Notes: generated by a model from the sequence alone, not told the origin. Counted from the stretch's first letter, positions 48,801-50,216 are shown. The stretch is 64,000 bases of DNA from Diphasiastrum complanatum (GCA_029204225.1 MU831983.1:29153-93152), one strand, 5' to 3'. Made by a program: numbers and translations.

Positions 48801-50092
48801 GGGGTTGTCACTTGAAGGGAGTATATTACATTATATGTTCATACATTTTGGGTTCTTTTCTGATAGATATATGTGTTGATTGTTCTTGCTTTTAGCTGCT
48901 ACCTACCTTCAACCCGTAATTTGACGTACGTTCTCACCAATGAAGAGAATAAAATCTGAATCATGAGTGATATTAGAGGCTCTTTCTTAGTAAATAATTT
49001 ACGTATGATTGGTTTGTTCAATGTTGCAAAGAGCCTAATTTAGCCAAAATCACTCTTGGGAATTTACCTAACATAAAAAGCAAGGGAATCTCTGCTAAAA
49101 ACTTTCGGATACGGACAGCTGGTAGTCTGTATCCTTGAAAATCATGGCAGTGCCTTATGCCCTGAATCCCATGGGCTTTATAGGCCCAATGCCCTGCTGC
49201 CATTAAACAGGTTTTCTGCTATGTAAATACATACGAAGTTTGTACATCAGGTGAAGTCTTTTTTCCTGCCCAGGCTTTTATGGGCATAATGCCCTACATG
49301 GCCTACTATGAGCATAATGTCCTGCCCAGGCTTGTTTCCATATAATCCGGACGTGTTCACATATATGTTATCTGCAGCCAATGCTCTGGTATGGAAATTA
49401 GCATCAGGAGCCTAGCTGACCCGCATTAGAAGGCAGCCAAGCGACTCCTCCGACCGCAGATAACAAATGCAGCAGCTCATGCCTGGGAGCAGTCATTTCT
49501 GAGATTCTAAGCATTGAGTTTGATGCACTTTTTAAAAATTTTGCTTTAATATGGAATGCAAGTTTTGTCTCTGATTCAACAATTATTGCTTTCACTAACA
49601 GATTATGCAAACAATACTGTGCTGTGGTAAAGCCTATTCTTCAACTGAACATCAACTAAGGCCATAAACTGTGGCCCGGCTGCTGCTGAAAATGATTATC
49701 ATATCATATTCAGATAAAGTTTTGGAAGGTTTCTGAAGAACCACTAGTCTAATTGAAGGAATAATAACTTTTTAGTCAAACATGTAGGTGGGATACAAAC
49801 TAGGTGATCTCAAAGATCGCAACAATCTTTGTCAGCTAACAAACATTGTCTAAAAGGCTCATAAAGCAAGCTTACCCGGGAGGATCCATCGGCCCGAAAG
49901 GTCCACAATCTCGTCAATGGAAGACACATCATAGTCTTCCATGATTTGCTTCTTGCCCAGCGCTTCAATCTTGTTGCCCACAATCACAACAACACCATCC
50001 ATGTACACACTCATCTCCGGATCCATGGTCACAATATTGGCACCATGCAATAAACGCACCTTATGCTTATCATTGCTGCATACCACTGCCAT
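831..50092 (-). CDS. Amidohydrolase, MTA/SAH deaminase-like (TRZ/ATZ family), 10 exons
   Basis: Ten exons on the minus strand join in frame to 1,422 nt (473 aa): 50092-49876, 48544-48372, 35410-35252, 22502-22353, 7924-7781, 2894-2738, 2588-2416, 1531-1476, 1252-1150, 920-831. All nine introns have GT-AG borders. Seen motifs: NTHVH (His78, His80), HVAE (His234, Glu237), AHCVW (His273), SHCP (His294), and GTDGAPSNNR (Asp323). These are the metal and catalytic positions of 5-methylthioadenosine/S-adenosylhomocysteine deaminases and related chlorohydrolases, which remove an amino or chloro group hydrolytically using one divalent metal. Length fits the family. No targeting peptide is evident, so a cytosolic enzyme is likely. 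The start is the Met of MAVVCSN; an in-frame ATG 96 nt upstream would add only a purine-rich, highly charged tail. Introns 2, 3 and 4 are 13.0, 12.7 and 14.4 kb and full of transposons. The exact substrate is inferred, not shown. Confidence 0.9.
1150..1252 (-). CDS. Amidohydrolase exon 9 (residues 410-444)
   Basis: The acceptor is TATGCAG. After the split codon it reads ISSFVYCMRTENIESVMCNG and QWIMRNHKILTIDE before GTGAAT, in phase 0. This is the C-terminal beta segment typical of the family (VxCNGxWIMRD type). Confidence 0.88.
1476..1531 (-). CDS. Amidohydrolase exon 8 (residues 392-409, 56 nt)
   Basis: A very short exon with acceptor GTTGCAG. It reads ADLVVVNPYLWTMLPLHD plus two bases, then donor GTAATG. 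It bridges EVGKK and ISSFVYC in frame. The split codon makes Pro where I expect Trp or Cys in relatives; this expectation comes from memory of the family. Confidence 0.85.
2416..2588 (-). CDS. Amidohydrolase exon 7 (residues 334-391)
   Basis: The acceptor is ATGGCAG, chosen because it keeps the frame as MSL-VDEMYLASL; the TAG site 12 nt upstream would break it. The exon runs to EIGTLEVGKK before GTAACA, in phase 0. It covers the helical segment before the C-terminal beta region. Confidence 0.9.
2738..2894 (-). CDS. Amidohydrolase exon 6 (residues 282-333)
   Basis: The acceptor is TTTCACAG. The exon reads IKKMAAAGVKISHCPAAAMR, then VSIGTDGAPSNNRMSL. It carries SHCP and the metal Asp323. The donor GTGAGA leaves phase 1; the following intron is only 149 nt. 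Confidence 0.92.
4059..4202 (-). repeat. TRIM 3' LTR (144 bp)
   Basis: Nearly identical to the 5' LTR with a few substitutions and a 2-bp length difference. Its last bases are TAATA rather than TAACA, so the canonical CA end has mutated. Confidence 0.85.
4089..4160 (-). ncRNA. tRNA-like Pol III module in TRIM 3' LTR
   Basis: Same 72-nt structure as in the other LTR, with a perfect T stem here (CTAGG/CCTAG). Both boxes are intact. Confidence 0.75.
4319..4460 (-). repeat. TRIM 5' LTR (142 bp)
   Basis: Runs TGTTGGAATATT to TTTCTAACA on the minus strand and is followed without a gap by the tRNA-iMet primer site. About half its length is the tRNA-like module. Confidence 0.85.
4349..4420 (-). ncRNA. 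tRNA-like Pol III module in TRIM 5' LTR
   Basis: The minus strand begins GGGCGGATAGCTCAGTGG and ends with GGTTCGAATCC and TCTGTCC. The acceptor (GGGCGGA/TCTGTCC), D arm (GCTC/GAGC) and T arm (CTGGG/CCTAG) can all pair. A box TAGCTCAGTGG and B box GGTTCGAATCC are canonical. The anticodon arm is abnormal: TCCC/GGGA pairs, then an A-A mismatch and a 9-nt loop. A working tRNA is therefore unlikely. No run of four T follows before the LTR end. Confidence 0.75.
4783..5266 (+). repeat. Gypsy-type LTR with primer site
   Basis: Begins TGTTACGACC and ends GGCCTTTACA, followed after one base by TGGTATTAGAGC (5268-5279), an iMet-type primer site with one change. So this is a 5' LTR in plus orientation. 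Only about 330 nt of leader-like sequence follows before LINE sequence. No gag or pol of this element is visible, so it is truncated. Confidence 0.65.
5640..6028 (+). pseudogene. LINE C-terminal fragment
   Basis: In the frame that ends at 6034, the stretch MALIEQGHQFSWCAYASQLL then THDYIRWFSYRKYIHRAW and FYKTHFLKIDT matches the minus-strand LINE at 43.5-44.0 kb (QGHRLSWFSQASQLL, THEYIRRFLYRAYMSRTW, YYRTHFLELDT). This part lies between the reverse transcriptase and the C-terminal zinc finger. It is cut off at 6036 by a MITE and I do not find it resuming afterwards. Confidence 0.7.
6037..6598. mobile_element. hAT-like MITE, family 1 (copy a)
   Basis: 562 bp bounded by CATAGAAC and TTCTATG inverted ends, with an 8-bp duplication TACTGAGC/TGCTGAGC (7 of 8 match). 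Both ends are packed with GAACCGTGG, ACCACGGTTC and ACCGTACGGTTC motifs. The core has (TTAA)n and direct repeats of a GGATTCCGCCCGCTGACTTT block. No transposase. The 8-bp duplication points to hAT mobilisation. Confidence 0.78.
7781..7924 (-). CDS. Amidohydrolase exon 5 (residues 234-281)
   Basis: The acceptor is AATTTTAG. The 48-codon exon begins HVAEIPFENEWVV and includes LLAAHCVWVDETE before GTATGC, in phase 0. It holds His234 (metal), Glu237 and His273 (active site) by family comparison. Confidence 0.92.
8320..9011. mobile_element. hAT-like MITE, family 2 (copy a)
   Basis: 692 bp with ends CTTAGTTGCCCGTTCC and, inverted, CTTAGAAGCCCGTTCC. The 8-bp duplication is CATAGTAG/CATACTAG (7 of 8). 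Subterminal motifs GGAACG, CGTTCC and GGAACGTTCC are dense at both ends. Non-coding core. Confidence 0.78.
9012..10539. other. Intron 4 sequence without recognised feature
   Basis: AT-rich sequence. I see no gene, LTR boundary or TIR pair in it. Confidence 0.4.
10540..10702 (-). pseudogene. Older gag-like gene, 3' part (split by gypsy element)
   Basis: Continues the frame interrupted at 19735: CAGATG codes Q-M, then CGTREDQEMSAKVTPILG and VYTTLVEESGERYDLVSSTW up to a stop at 10540. The shared 5 bp (TCAGA on the minus strand) are the gypsy target-site duplication. Confidence 0.5.
10710..11082 (-). repeat. Gypsy 3' LTR, second part
   Basis: Matches 19246-19617 of the 5' LTR, from the nested element's GGTCC duplication to the LTR end. 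Confidence 0.88.
11083..11309 (+). repeat. Nested element, left LTR fragment (plus)
   Basis: Matches the first part of the right LTR up to CTCACTAGTGTATG. It lacks about 77 bp between two TAGGC repeats and stops where the inverted primer site begins. Confidence 0.8.
11323..12219 (-). repeat. Nested element, inner LTR (minus)
   Basis: Both ends match the right LTR in inverse orientation (TGTCATGCCC...GACTTTACA on the minus strand). The middle (about 11476-12140) is unrelated, so the copy is 897 bp. It is flanked by a polypurine tract on one side and a primer site on the other. Confidence 0.78.
12220..12664 (-). repeat. Inverted arm of the nested palindrome
   Basis: Reverse complement of 12722-13166 with a modest number of differences; the spacer between the arms is about 57 bp. 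Transcripts would fold into a hairpin of about 440 bp. Confidence 0.85.
12722..13166 (+). pseudogene. Integrase tail and chromodomain fragment, right arm
   Basis: Reads GPFKILKKIGSLAYQSELPD, QVHPVFHVS, then after a stop KRVRNRILTKHLVRWKGG. That is a gypsy integrase C-terminus and a chromodomain start. The same sequence lies inverted in the left arm 12220-12664. Confidence 0.78.
13167..13658 (+). repeat. Nested element, right LTR (plus)
   Basis: 492 bp from TGTCATGCCC to GACTTTACA, preceded by polypurine tract AAGGGGGGAAGAA (13154-13166). It contains a TATAAGTATA promoter-like site near 13435. Confidence 0.85.
13664..13776 (-). repeat. Gypsy 3' LTR, first part
   Basis: Matches 19618-19734 of the 5' LTR. 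It is interrupted at GGTCC by the nested element and resumes at 11082. Confidence 0.88.
13777..13822 (-). other. Gypsy polypurine tract, duplicated
   Basis: The minus strand has GAGGAGGAAAGGATTGTTAGAG and then again GAGGAGGGAAGGATT before the 3' LTR. Two copies of purine tract plus LTR start (TGTTAGAGC) lie 27 bp apart, a small tandem duplication at the LTR border. Confidence 0.7.
13869..14150 (-). pseudogene. Gypsy integrase C-terminus and chromodomain
   Basis: Contains KKVSQVAYKLQLARGCKVHP, VFHVSKLKK, then RSRNRLFQEYLVTWKGHPLS and DATWD. The last part is a chromodomain (LVTWKG..W core), which in chromoviruses directs insertion to heterochromatin by reading histone marks. Confidence 0.88.
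14190..14438 (-). pseudogene. Gypsy integrase, continuation after stop
   Basis: MEDMLRAYVSSTQTNWVKHL and LLEFAYNDKRHASTGLSPFE continue the integrase core directly after the stop at 14439-14441, in the same frame. Another stop follows MARGNCS. Confidence 0.85.
14442..15326 (-). CDS. Gypsy integrase, zinc-binding and core domains
   Basis: After ENVVADALSRI (end of RNase H), the H..H..C..C module is seen as HECHDSPYGEHPGVDKT and CTACQ. The core has SMDFIVGLPKTQKGLN, VVDRFSKMAHF, and PQTDGQTERVN, giving the D,D(35)E positions. It ends at a TAG after ERVN. It inserts the cDNA into the chromosome. Confidence 0.92.
   Translation of the reverse strand: MKGRQARWAKLMQEFHLEIRFRRGKENVVADALSRILHRMCFTVVDSDLVEEIKKAQEKDPHCQCVWPDARKVVDQTEESVEAVASVEAHTNTYLTYIGMLLRNGRVFMPDVKDLRRKILHECHDSPYGEHPGVDKTSELLRRHYFWPRLQRDVREDVQRCTACQVNKAERVSPPALLHPLEIPTGRWESISMDFIVGLPKTQKGLNSVMVVVDRFSKMAHFITTTKKVTAPQVAALFIENIVRLHGLPKSIVFDRDLEFTRNFWIEVFAKLGTQLQMSSSKHPQTDGQTERVN
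15333..16454 (-). CDS. Gypsy reverse transcriptase and RNase H
   Basis: Open for 373 codons. Motifs: YRPPYRMS, LVKKKDGSFRMCVDYRGLNK, FSKIDLKSGYHQI, and FIDDILVFSK. The catalytic box is FIDD where YVDD or YIDD is usual. The tether follows with FLGFCKFYRQFV. RNase H has ETDASGIAVGAVLSQ and ELNAIKHALKVWRHYLYG, ending TDHHTLKYFCT at a TAG that replaces a Gln codon. It would make the cDNA. Confidence 0.92.
   Translation of the reverse strand: MYRPPYRMSLKEEEELRKMLEEYLKLGYIRPSYSPFASPILLVKKKDGSFRMCVDYRGLNKITVKHRYLMPRIDDVLDALQGATIFSKIDLKSGYHQIWIRDEDAQKMAFRTRFGHYEFLVMPFRLTNALVAFMMLMNDVLRDYMGKFVVNFIDDILVFSKAVEEHEIHLKTVLGKVQASVLYANAQKTELCKTRLEYLGHVVTTEGISVDPAKVVVVKKWPTLVDIRELQSFLGFCKFYRQFVWNYSWIAPPLTDQLRKNNTVVRWDAEAQHSFEHLKESVATAPVLKIVDTQKPFDLETDASGIAVGAVLSQEGRPVAFESKKLTPAQQRYPTHEQELNAIKHALKVWRHYLYGAEFYVYTDHHTLKYFCT
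16786..17073 (-). CDS. Gypsy aspartic protease
   Basis: EVLILFDTGSSNNIINSRVV contains the DTGSS active-site motif; downstream FDIVLGKRWH is the second conserved strand (normally ILGMDWL). It would process the polyprotein. The frame is open over 95 codons, then runs into a stop before the linker to reverse transcriptase. Confidence 0.85.
   Translation of the reverse strand: MRGKLEGHEVLILFDTGSSNNIINSRVVRKFRLATVPSDYRYTVEMPDGKGTEVWDEVVSWASLSIQTYTEKLDFEITKLAKFDIVLGKRWHASK
17286..17645 (-). pseudogene. Gypsy nucleocapsid region, decayed zinc knuckle
   Basis: Basic region with KKGSRKSGQAGQKGFSQKDP, followed by FFYLGKHLFKECPRRTG. The latter is a CCHC knuckle in which the first Cys positions are lost. 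Stops interrupt the frame. Confidence 0.6.
17646..18303 (-). pseudogene. Gypsy gag
   Basis: Starts MDDDRVDIPLSPLVALQSPP; then LVLPPPYPEDKDIKPTRFAG and VDQWLHKWEEYFDLKW. After a frameshift near 17,890-17,910 it reads AYHFTDFADRWWRKLL and FKRAFRAQFIPPHEH. The W..W and AFRAQF blocks are typical of plant gypsy gag, which forms the capsid. Frameshift and stop make it inactive. Confidence 0.85.
18304..19230 (-). other. Gypsy 5' leader
   Basis: Non-coding leader between primer site and gag. It has open frames in several phases, but none resembles a known domain. Confidence 0.6.
19231..19243 (-). other. Gypsy primer-binding site
   Basis: TGGTATCAGAGCC, complementary to the 3' end of plant initiator-Met tRNA. 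Confidence 0.9.
19246..19734 (-). repeat. Gypsy 5' LTR (489 bp)
   Basis: Runs TGTTAGAGCCC to GTGACA on the minus strand. It aligns over its whole length with the split 3' LTR, differing at scattered positions; I estimate a few percent by eye. The primer site follows 2 bases after its end. Confidence 0.9.
19735..20030 (-). pseudogene. Older gag-like gene, 5' part (split by gypsy element)
   Basis: The minus strand encodes VDAMEAMIKQVF, then after a frameshift YDQFGNEYERVSGTAMVATE and LELVAKKWKSHSIKDL, and ends EWEKAFQ at the gypsy 5' LTR border. It contains a stop. It resembles the N-terminal half of an LTR-retrotransposon gag. Its continuation lies beyond the gypsy element at 10702-10540. Confidence 0.55.
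20511..20633. repeat. Two diverged direct repeats of about 41 bp
   Basis: GATCCACCACAGGGCACCAA with a GTGATCTTGG tail occurs at 20513-20552 and again, slightly diverged, at 20595-20633. Function unknown. Confidence 0.6.
20634..22350. other. Intron 4 sequence without recognised feature
   Basis: AT-rich with a short doubled ACTCTTGGCCAAC block near 21390. I see no gene or element border. Confidence 0.4.
22353..22502 (-). CDS. Amidohydrolase exon 4 (residues 184-233)
   Basis: The acceptor is CTGACAG. The 50-codon exon begins VQEELYQRFN, includes RIRVWFGLRQI, and ends KFKTGIHM before GTAAAT, in phase 0. It continues directly into HVAE of exon 5. Intron 4 is 14,428 nt, the longest, and carries the gypsy element. 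Confidence 0.92.
23191..23258 (+). repeat. LINE 3' tail with hairpin (copy 1)
   Basis: CACACTTGACATGTACC, a TTATATG stretch, hairpin ATGCCTTTTGGCAT (23222-23235), then AAGACATTAATAAAG leading straight into the CT run. The same tail recurs on the minus strand at 42.9 and 45.4 kb. Confidence 0.75.
23257..23307 (+). repeat. (CT)n microsatellite at LINE junction
   Basis: Uninterrupted CT repeat between the LINE tail and a truncated LINE reverse transcriptase. The Leu-Ser repeat reading frame here is an artefact. Confidence 0.95.
23308..23576 (+). pseudogene. LINE reverse transcriptase fragment
   Basis: TADQIFILRCIIEEAKFRKQ, VYCCFVDFRKAF (frameshift) DSIPRHLLLQRLASLGF, and STVGVKQ. This is the first half of a LINE-type reverse transcriptase, up to just before the GCPLSP box. 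It begins directly at the CT tract and stops at GVKQ. Confidence 0.82.
24086..24840 (+). repeat. Ty1/copia 5' LTR (copia A)
   Basis: Ends TTTCCAACA directly before primer site TGGTATCAAAGC (24841-24852). It contains a TATAAATAG promoter at about 24330. The left border is uncertain; TGTAATGTGG at 24086 is the best TG start. Related LTR pieces lie at 30741-30963 (plus) and 36960-37383 (minus). Confidence 0.7.
24911..25188 (+). pseudogene. Copia A gag, 5' part
   Basis: MLSTSSNYIEKLDGDNYYLW, FKMRVILQVEELWEVVKGTE, then after a frameshift HIRSAQTSLENSNTLRNH. This is typical copia gag (LDGxNYxxWKFKM, then IRSAxTSxEAWDTL). An LTR-like repeat interrupts it at about 25189. Confidence 0.8.
25189..25555 (+). 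repeat. LTR-like repeat inside copia A gag
   Basis: Matches, in inverse orientation, the minus-strand LTR at 29930-30641. It separates copia gag from its zinc knuckle. The start of the LTR seems missing, so it may be a truncated solo LTR. Confidence 0.65.
25556..25992 (+). pseudogene. Copia A zinc knuckle, protease and pre-integrase
   Basis: CIHCHKKGHAAVDCY is a CCHC knuckle. VVLDSGVTSHFVTTKHM holds the protease DSG. KKLDDVLYVPRLQKDLLSM is the usual segment before the integrase zinc finger. A TAA interrupts the frame after MIADF. Confidence 0.8.
26001..26443. mobile_element. hAT-like MITE, family 4
   Basis: 443 bp with ends CAAAGTTGCAG and, inverted, CTGAGTTGCAG, flanked by a perfect 8-bp duplication TCTATGGC (25993-26000 and 26444-26451). 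Subterminal GCGATCC, CGGATCG and GATCCG motifs at both ends. It sits exactly at the junction of two copia pieces. Confidence 0.82.
26444..27010 (+). pseudogene. Copia D gag
   Basis: DVIDQLKDVGKDVDDLDMVS, LNGLPPQFLHLVTTL and PPSYDDV are copia gag. Two zinc-knuckle-like stretches follow in another frame (SICGRKSHKETDCW and CYYCRKSKNSASNC). Frameshifts and a stop are present. It differs from copia A gag, so two copia families are joined here. Confidence 0.75.
27009..27910 (+). pseudogene. Copia D protease and integrase
   Basis: WVMDSGASSHITPRKDWF is the protease site. LLWHRRYSHFHYKSIKYL and CEPCVYGKHQ form the HHCC zinc finger. FIDDYSRKTWVYFLKHKSQA, CLRSDRGGEFISTEFNDYC, and PEQNGVVERKNRTLAEAART are the catalytic core. 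About 90 bp before FIDDYSR are missing and frames shift, so it is inactive. Confidence 0.85.
27911..28560 (+). pseudogene. Copia D integrase C-terminus and linker
   Basis: RQKLDNKIEKCIFVGYSLNE, GYKLYNLSTKK, then an acidic linker with SQERGSKGPERETERFNYEF. This is the usual copia region before reverse transcriptase. Confidence 0.8.
28561..29150 (+). pseudogene. Copia D reverse transcriptase, truncated
   Basis: NRKPIGTKWVYKVKYHAKGA, GYAQKEGVDFYETFAPL, WETNQMDVKSAFLYGYVGEE, LNKALYGLKQAPRAWYSRMD, and YIDDMIITEGN. The domain ends just after the YIDD box, where minus-strand copia C sequence begins. RNase H is missing. Confidence 0.85.
29151..29850 (-). pseudogene. Copia C integrase fragment (minus)
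   Basis: EFDSNTYSILNKSNKVVALG, LLWHNKVGHVNFTCLRNI, VHNDICGLMQTLLIGGPKYF and FIDNYSRRTIIYFLKSKSEA, then GIQTDGG near the left border. This is pre-integrase plus the first half of integrase, resembling copia B at 39.3-39.7 kb. Frameshifted. Confidence 0.8.
29930..30641 (-). repeat. Copia H 3' LTR (minus), interrupted by a MITE
   Basis: Begins TGTCAAAAATAG on the minus strand directly after polypurine tract TTAAGGGAGAG (about 30642-30652). It carries a 376-bp MITE inside. The leftmost shared base with the copy at 25.2-25.6 kb is about 29930. Confidence 0.68.
30230..30605. mobile_element. hAT-like MITE, family 2 (copy b)
   Basis: 376 bp with ends CTTAGAAGCCCGTTCC and, inverted, CTTAGTTGTCCGTTC. 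It is flanked by a perfect 8-bp duplication ATATAAAG (30222-30229 and 30606-30613). It has the same subterminal GGAACG/CGTTCC motifs as 8320-9011 but in the opposite orientation and with a different core. Confidence 0.85.
30653..30740 (-). pseudogene. Copia H RNase H C-terminal remnant
   Basis: The minus strand reads DQVADIFQKSLSRDRFELF, stop, HGLGVKEKELVIKGEC. This is the standard end of copia RNase H just before the polypurine tract. Upstream parts are missing; the fragment joins copia A LTR sequence at about 30741. Confidence 0.75.
30741..30963 (+). repeat. Copia A-type LTR fragment (plus)
   Basis: Matches 24620-24840 up to the TTCCAACA end. It is the 3' part of an LTR and probably the right end of the mosaic. 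Confidence 0.8.
30964..33764. other. Intron 3 sequence without recognised feature
   Basis: AT-rich. Short open frames occur on both strands, but none has a recognisable domain. Confidence 0.4.
33765..34844. mobile_element. hAT-like MITE, family 1 (copy b, foldback)
   Basis: 1,080 bp with ends CATAGGACCC and TTCTATG and a perfect 8-bp duplication CCTTCAAC (33757-33764 and 34845-34852). GAACCGTGG/ACCGTACGGTTC motifs lie at both ends and again in the middle (34120-34220). The right half largely repeats the left half in inverse orientation, so the whole is a foldback. Tandem GATTTCACA units at 33930-34045. No transposase. Confidence 0.85.
35252..35410 (-). CDS. Amidohydrolase exon 3 (residues 131-183)
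   Basis: The acceptor is TTTATAG. The 53-codon exon begins VTCFAEAGGQHVAGMA and ends ETLDSSMK before GTGTTG, in phase 0. The sequence fits the family segment following the HxH strand. Intron 3 is 12,749 nt and contains a LINE fragment, the copia mosaic and three MITEs. Confidence 0.92.
35411..36959. other. Intron 2 sequence without recognised feature
   Basis: AT-rich. No element border or coding domain seen before the copia LTR at 36960. Confidence 0.4.
36960..37383 (-). repeat. Copia B 3' LTR, 5'-truncated (minus)
   Basis: Ends CGTATTTCTAACA on the minus strand. It aligns with the copia A LTR from CTCTCTGTTCCGCC onward. Its first part is deleted, and it is fused directly to RNase H sequence. 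Confidence 0.78.
37364..37620 (-). pseudogene. Copia B RNase H fragment
   Basis: MKRYLCHSTNGSLRVLRYLQ, QGFTDADWAGNVDRRKSTSG, YVFVFNKVQRKLS, then LTR. The second half of RNase H is deleted. Confidence 0.85.
37628..38540 (-). pseudogene. Copia B reverse transcriptase
   Basis: NQTWTVTELPKDQNPIPCKW, the DVQMAF-region equivalent near 38200, KIHKAFYGLKQSQRAWF, LYVDDTILFSNDIRML, and YIHDLLFKHQMADCKPA. The YVDD box is intact, but frameshifts and stops break the domain. Confidence 0.85.
38600..39060 (-). pseudogene. Second copia reverse transcriptase N-terminus
   Basis: A second, diverged version of the region at 38200-38540: IWTVTDLPVGKNIISCKWVY, LVAKGFSQIPNVDY, stop, ETFGPMVDQ. It lies upstream in the same orientation, so two related copia elements or a partial duplication are joined near 38580. 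Confidence 0.78.
39061..39720 (-). pseudogene. Copia B integrase fragment
   Basis: SKKIKAIQIDGGGEFISTEF, YCKAHDIPRQYTTNYSPQSN, KRTLVECAKSMMVNACLFKT, FWAKAIWTAAYLQNRLTTKA. This is the second half of the integrase core. The normal IxWH block is shifted (MDGWKKRTLVE in place of VERKNRTLVE). The region before it is replaced by LTR-like sequence. Confidence 0.82.
39721..39920 (-). repeat. Copia LTR start fragment (minus)
   Basis: The minus strand carries CTTGAAATCATTTGTAATG and GGAACCATTTATG, then CTGTCGAG and TCCAAACTC blocks. It matches the start of the copia A LTR at 24,071-24,230. It is fused to integrase sequence, implying a large internal deletion. Confidence 0.65.
39921..42230. other. Intron 2 sequence without recognised feature
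   Basis: Includes two near-identical blocks of about 80 bp at 41630-41680 and 41695-41765 (CATCTATCTTTATACATGTG). It may include an LTR of the copia fragment to its right. No gene seen. Confidence 0.45.
42233..42640 (-). pseudogene. Copia F RNase H fragment and polypurine tract
   Basis: LISWNSGKQTSIALSSNESE and KEAIWVGLLLSDIKLR, then, after frameshifts, HSRSKHIEI, KVLNKEVYMIFCKTRYMIVD and IFTKLLTFE. This is the C-terminal half of copia RNase H. A run of 12 G on the minus strand (42232-42243) could be the polypurine tract of a 3' LTR to the left. Confidence 0.78.
42829..42869. repeat. (GA)n-rich microsatellite at LINE 3' end
   Basis: GA/CAGAGA/GAAA repeats directly after the LINE tail. On the minus strand this is the CT tract that ends the LINE. 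Confidence 0.9.
42870..42930 (-). repeat. LINE 3' tail with hairpin (copy 2)
   Basis: The minus strand reads CTTGTATGCCTTTTGGCATG (hairpin 42879-42892), then GAAAAGACATC and the CT-rich tract. Confidence 0.75.
43000..44062 (-). pseudogene. LINE C-terminal part with zinc finger
   Basis: MALTSSRHLYDQGHRLSWFS, QASQLLVDTLGISITDLPSG, THEYIRRFLYRAYMSRTWQG, LCQLCSLSMVESEEHFLFIC. The last is a CxxC...HxxxC finger typical of the LINE C-terminus (zf-RVT). A basic tail (RPRMQRRRTTQPQAIMRV) precedes the stop. Several frame changes and stops are present. Confidence 0.8.
44063..44776. mobile_element. hAT-like MITE, family 3, with captured reading frame
   Basis: 714 bp inserted in the LINE, with ends CAATGTTTC and, inverted, CAGTGTCTC. 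The ends fit the hAT CARNG rule. The 8-bp duplication is GATAGAAT/GATAGATT (7 of 8). CGAAACG and CGTTTC motifs crowd both ends. The core is a tandem duplication of about 220 bp with a coding-like frame. Confidence 0.82.
44194..44641 (+). repeat. Tandem duplication inside MITE family 3
   Basis: Units 44194-44413 and 44414-44641 are nearly identical apart from small insertions. Unit 1 reads DVIESLVTSRYIQFHENALE and FPQSIIDTVMDRLLGCENLF openly. Unit 2 keeps the same peptide across a frame change. I do not recognise the protein; it may be a captured host exon. Confidence 0.75.
44777..45310 (-). pseudogene. LINE reverse transcriptase, second half
   Basis: ELERVIERCGGTGCRLGSIL, IAVLLYADDVVLLSPTREGL, LDSLHAFCSRWGLGLNILKT, VSSYTYLGVLF. 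The YADD catalytic box is intact. It starts directly at a (GA)n tract that ends another LINE tail, so it is 5'-truncated. It continues across the MITE to 43.0 kb. Confidence 0.88.
45315..45345. repeat. (GA)n microsatellite at LINE-LINE junction
   Basis: GA repeat between the LINE tail at 45346-45410 and the LINE reverse transcriptase at 45310. Confidence 0.9.
45346..45410 (-). repeat. LINE 3' tail with hairpin (copy 3)
   Basis: The minus strand has CACTTGACATGTAC, hairpin ATGCTTTTTAGCAT (45367-45380), and AATAAAGACCTC, then the CT tract. The hairpin has compensating changes relative to copy 1 (GCC/GGC against GCT/AGC). Confidence 0.75.
45965..46351 (+). CDS. Unrecognised reading frame, 128 codons
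   Basis: Open frame starting MARGYMPWLPISPSHGEVKA with a basic Arg/Gly/Pro stretch (PRPPSRGRARRGGRTTQ) and HTCHLPFHLGKTPAWRKMM. The last part vaguely recalls the PFHxARSPYFRxMM block of hAT transposases. No partner domain is visible, so this is weak. Could be a transposase remnant or chance. Confidence 0.25.
   Translation: MARGYMPWLPISPSHGEVKAPDEAGLGTRSANIGSSMTPRLATIPRPPSRGRARRGGRTTQLAGRDYYVSSFAPRMMEEATMHTCHLPFHLGKTPAWRKMMTTMSMSGQFSRIRIEFDHCYKLQCSLL
46840..47240 (+). pseudogene. Possible copia RNase H end (copia G)
   Basis: In plus frames: HIDIGYLSIRELVGLEQITI, EYCKTEDM, and QKVSQRRHDLFMKD resemble the H.DIRYHFIRE...YCxTEDQVAD end of copia RNase H. A GGGAGTGGGGG purine run follows at 47222-47231. 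Very decayed. Confidence 0.45.
47555..47613 (-). repeat. Possible diverged LINE 3' tail (copy 4)
   Basis: The minus strand has hairpin TTGTGAAAAAATCACAA (47597-47613), then TCAAAGACCTATTC and a CT/C-rich tract. The layout matches the other tails, but the hairpin sequence differs. Confidence 0.4.
47614..48371. other. Intron 2 sequence without recognised feature
   Basis: No domain, repeat pair or RNA gene seen. Confidence 0.35.
48372..48544 (-). CDS. Amidohydrolase exon 2 (residues 73-130)
   Basis: The acceptor is TTGCAG. The exon reads GLVNTHVHTSQQLARG, DLLTWLHERIWPFES, GIELVHSG. It carries the HxH metal pair. The GT donor follows GGG in phase 0. Intron 2 is 12,961 nt and contains copia and LINE remnants. 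Confidence 0.92.
49876..50092 (-). CDS. Amidohydrolase exon 1 (residues 1-72)
   Basis: Starts with MAVVCSNDKHKVRLLHGANI and ends RWILPG, the N-terminal beta region and the start of the barrel of amidohydrolases. The donor GTAAGC follows CCG G, leaving phase 1. Intron 1 is 1,331 nt. A GA-rich stretch lies directly upstream and is taken as 5' leader. Confidence 0.9.
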
Positions 50093-50190
50093 GTTCTTCC
50101 ACCTCCCCCTTCTCTTCTCCTCTCCCCTCTTCTCTTCTCCTCTCCTCTCCCCTCTTCTCTTCTCTCTTCTATTCTCTTTTCTCGACAACT
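50093..50190 (-). other. Purine-rich 5' leader of the amidohydrolase gene
   Basis: The minus strand is almost pure GA (GGAGAAGAGAGG-type units) from about 50100 to 50170. It looks like a simple repeat within the leader. Translation from an upstream ATG would give only Arg/Glu/Lys repeats. Confidence 0.5.
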
Positions 50191-50216
50191 AGAAATAACA
50201 CACAAGGAACAGCAGC

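Noticed and set aside
50093-50188. In-frame ATG upstream that would extend the amidohydrolase by 32 residues
   Set aside because: It would encode only an Arg/Glu/Lys/Gly repeat from a GA-rich tract, and it lies at the expected transcription start behind the TATA box.
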